Origin: an uncultured Oscillospiraceae bacterium
GTDB taxonomy: Bacteria; Bacillota; Clostridia; Oscillospirales; Oscillospiraceae
Reading direction: 5' to 3'
Length of the DNA stretch: 7,417 bases
NCBI GenBank assembly: GCA_947631805.1
Contig: CANRNA010000084.1
Span: 1-7,417, forward strand
In this document: positions 5,706-7,417 of the stretch, in pieces
Layout of the letters: each line of letters starts with the position of its first letter
Position numbering within the stretch: position 1 is the stretch's first letter
Notes under the pieces: generated by a model
The model's database searches: none
What the model was told of the DNA's origin: nothing
The model's input: only the letters and a program-made list of their open reading frames with translations
Made by a program: the position numbers and the translations under genes

Positions 5706-7417
5706 ATGACAGTGCGGCGGAAAAGCATCAGGAGAATGTTGGGCACCGTGACGCTCACGGCGCTGCTGATATGCCTTATGTGTCTGGTGCGGGGCACCAA
5801 GCGGACGGTGTCGGCGGCCAGCTATGTGCCCGCCTGGCCGGGCCGGTCGGCGGCGAAGCAGGCCCAGACCGAGCCGGAACAGGACGCGGAGGCCCTGTCT
5901 CTGGAGGTGTCCGAGGTGGTCACCCCGACCCCGGCGCCCACGGTCACCCCCGTGCCGGGGGACCTTCCGGCGTTCGCGCCGGAGCAGCGGGCCTCCAATG
6001 TGATATCCTCCACCTCCATCATGAACCGGGGGGACGAGGTGAACCGCTACGCCGCCGACCAGGCCCACACCATCGACTTCGGCTGGCCGGGCGATTATGC
6101 CCAGATACCGGGCATCGTCACCTTCCGGGGCAACAACTTTCGCAACACCTCCAGCTACGGCACGGCGGCCATGAACGCCGGTCAGTTCGGGGACAGCTGG
6201 GCCGTGACCACCGGCGGCATGACCGGCAACGGCTCCTACTGGGGCGGCAGCGGCTGGACGGGCCAGCCCCTGGTGGTGGAGTGGCCACGGGAGACGCGCC
6301 AGATCATGGACATGTACGACTGGGCCAAGCAGAAGGACGGGCTGGTGGAAGTCATTTACGCCACGCTGGGGGGACGGGTCTATTTCATCGACCTGGAGAC
6401 CGGCGAGCAGACACGGGAATCCCTCAACCTAGGCTACACCTTCAAGGGGGCCGGGGCATTGGACCCCAGGGGCTATCCGCTCATGTATGTGGGCGGCGGC
6501 GTGCCGGGACCCAACGGGACGCCCCGCATCATGGTGGTCAGCCTCATAGACGGCGAGGTGCTCTACACCACGGGCAACGGGGACAGCTTCGCCCCCCGTG
6601 GCTGGACCGCCTGGGACAGCTCCCCCCTGGTGGACGCGGAGACCGACCAGCTCATCTACCCCGGAGAGAACGGGGTGCTGTACATCATCGACCTGAACAC
6701 CGCCTACGACCCGGCGTCGGGGACCATATCCGTGGACCCGGAGGTGGTGAAGTTCACCTATATCTCCGAGACGGCGAAGAAATACCTCTACGGCATGGAG
6801 GACAGCGCCATCGCCTGGCGGGGACACCTGTTCATCGCCGACAACGCCGGGGACTTTCTGTGCATCGACCTGAACGACCTGTCCATCGTCTGGTGCTTCG
6901 ACACCCTGGACGACACCAACTGCACCGGCGTGCTGGAGCTGGACGAGACGGGACACCCCTATATCTACATGAGCACCTCCTTCCACAACGGCTGGCGGAG
7001 CTGGACCACGGCGGAGATACCCGTGTGGAAGATAGACGCCGTCACCGGCACAGAGGTGTGGCACAGAAGCTACGAGTGCCACTCCCTGACGGACCTGTCC
7101 GGGGGCGTCCAGGGCTCTTTGAGCCTGGGGACGGGCCCCCTGGAGGGGATACTGTACGTGTCCATGGCCCGGTACCCGGACCTAAACGACGGCCACCTGC
7201 TGGCGTTGGACACCGAGACGGGGGAGGAGCTGTGGCGCTACCACTCCGACAGCTACTCCTGGTCCACCCCCGTCACCTTCTATGACACCGACGGCAACGG
7301 CTATGTGCTCTACGCCACCTGCATCCAGGGACAGCTATTCATGTTCGACGGCCTGACCGGCAAGCTTTACGACACCTTTGACTTTGGCTGCACCGTGGAG
7401 GCCACCCCGGTGGTGTA
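5706..7417 (+). CDS. Membrane-anchored PQQ/quinoprotein-like beta-propeller protein, C-terminus cut off by window edge
   Basis: 570 residues are visible and the frame is open at the window edge. Residues 11-30 are a single hydrophobic segment behind a basic start (VRRKSIRR), a signal anchor placing the rest outside the cell. A Pro/Thr-rich linker (TPTPAPTVTPVPG, 73-85) spaces the domain from the membrane. The propeller shows repeated blade signatures: VYFIDLETGE (225-234), LYIIDLNT (325-332), FLCIDLNDLSIVW (384-396), VWKIDAVTGTEVW (440-452), LLALDTETGEELW (498-510) and LFMFDGLTGKLY (544-555). Loops with D-x-x-G-x-P or DTDGNG precede several strands (253-258, 413-418, 527-532). FRGNNFRNTSSYG (140-152) is a conserved-looking entry motif. 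No enzyme active site is recognised; a scaffold or wall/ligand-binding role is inference, BamB-like at most in fold. Start ATG 5706; GTG 5712 has better spacing from AAGGG (5701-5705) and may be the true start. It lies 27 bases after the rhomboid-like gene, likely cotranscribed. Confidence 0.87.
   Translation, partial: MTVRRKSIRRMLGTVTLTALLICLMCLVRGTKRTVSAASYVPAWPGRSAAKQAQTEPEQDAEALSLEVSEVVTPTPAPTVTPVPGDLPAFAPEQRASNVISSTSIMNRGDEVNRYAADQAHTIDFGWPGDYAQIPGIVTFRGNNFRNTSSYGTAAMNAGQFGDSWAVTTGGMTGNGSYWGGSGWTGQPLVVEWPRETRQIMDMYDWAKQKDGLVEVIYATLGGRVYFIDLETGEQTRESLNLGYTFKGAGALDPRGYPLMYVGGGVPGPNGTPRIMVVSLIDGEVLYTTGNGDSFAPRGWTAWDSSPLVDAETDQLIYPGENGVLYIIDLNTAYDPASGTISVDPEVVKFTYISETAKKYLYGMEDSAIAWRGHLFIADNAGDFLCIDLNDLSIVWCFDTLDDTNCTGVLELDETGHPYIYMSTSFHNGWRSWTTAEIPVWKIDAVTGTEVWHRSYECHSLTDLSGGVQGSLSLGTGPLEGILYVSMARYPDLNDGHLLALDTETGEELWRYHSDSYSWSTPVTFYDTDGNGYVLYATCIQGQLFMFDGLTGKLYDTFDFGCTVEATPVV

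Noticed and set aside
4656..6068. 470-codon minus-strand frame ending near the rlmB start
   Set aside because: Antisense to the zinc-tailed membrane protein, which has helices, a WR motif and a Cys/His tail; the minus frame is His/Gln/Arg-rich noise.
6429..7082. 217-codon minus-strand frame within the propeller gene
   Set aside because: Antisense shadow of repeated propeller blades; no start signal or motif.
4991..7285. 764-codon plus-strand frame spanning the rhomboid-like and propeller genes
   Set aside because: It crosses two well-supported genes in another frame and is Gly/Arg/His-rich without domains.

Overview
The window looks like chromosomal DNA from a GC-rich, low-oxygen Firmicute of the Clostridia, most like the Oscillospiraceae / Flavonifractor group. 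That placement rests on the GC-rich coding sequence with AT-rich intergenic gaps, clear sigma-A-type promoter elements, AGGAG-type ribosome binding sites, and a gene repertoire (FusA2-type EF-G-like GTPase, RlmB, derlin-like protein with a zinc tail, anchored beta-propeller) that is familiar from that group. The taxonomic placement is inference from general knowledge, not from a search.

Layout: five protein genes in two divergent groups. The left part (positions 1-4653) is on the minus strand. Reading in the direction of transcription it holds rlmB (23S rRNA 2'-O-methyltransferase), then, overlapping its stop codon by 8 bases, a 788-residue multi-membrane protein with the fold plan of a heavy-metal P-type ATPase but without the catalytic aspartate. 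A 115-base AT-rich gap with its own strong promoter follows, then an elongation factor G-like GTPase that runs off the left edge. The right part (4800-7417) is on the plus strand: a six-helix rhomboid/derlin-like protein with a cysteine/histidine-rich C-terminus, then, 27 bases later, a membrane-anchored beta-propeller protein that runs off the right edge.

The two groups are driven from a 146-base divergent region (4654-4799). Two candidate -10 elements on opposite strands overlap by four bases there, inside an imperfect inverted repeat, so the two directions probably compete or share a regulator. No tRNA, rRNA, CRISPR, insertion sequence or phage feature was seen, and no stretch over 300 bases lacks a gene.

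The most interesting signal is that the two transcription units each contain what looks like a pseudoenzyme of a large membrane family: a P-type ATPase relative that has lost DKTGT and GDGxND, and a rhomboid relative that has lost the GxSG/His dyad. The first carries a perfect 18-residue acidic repeat in its cytoplasmic N-terminus and the second a zinc-finger-like tail, as expected of scaffolds or adaptors rather than transporters or proteases. How these proteins work together is not known; shared regulation is inferred only from the gene arrangement.
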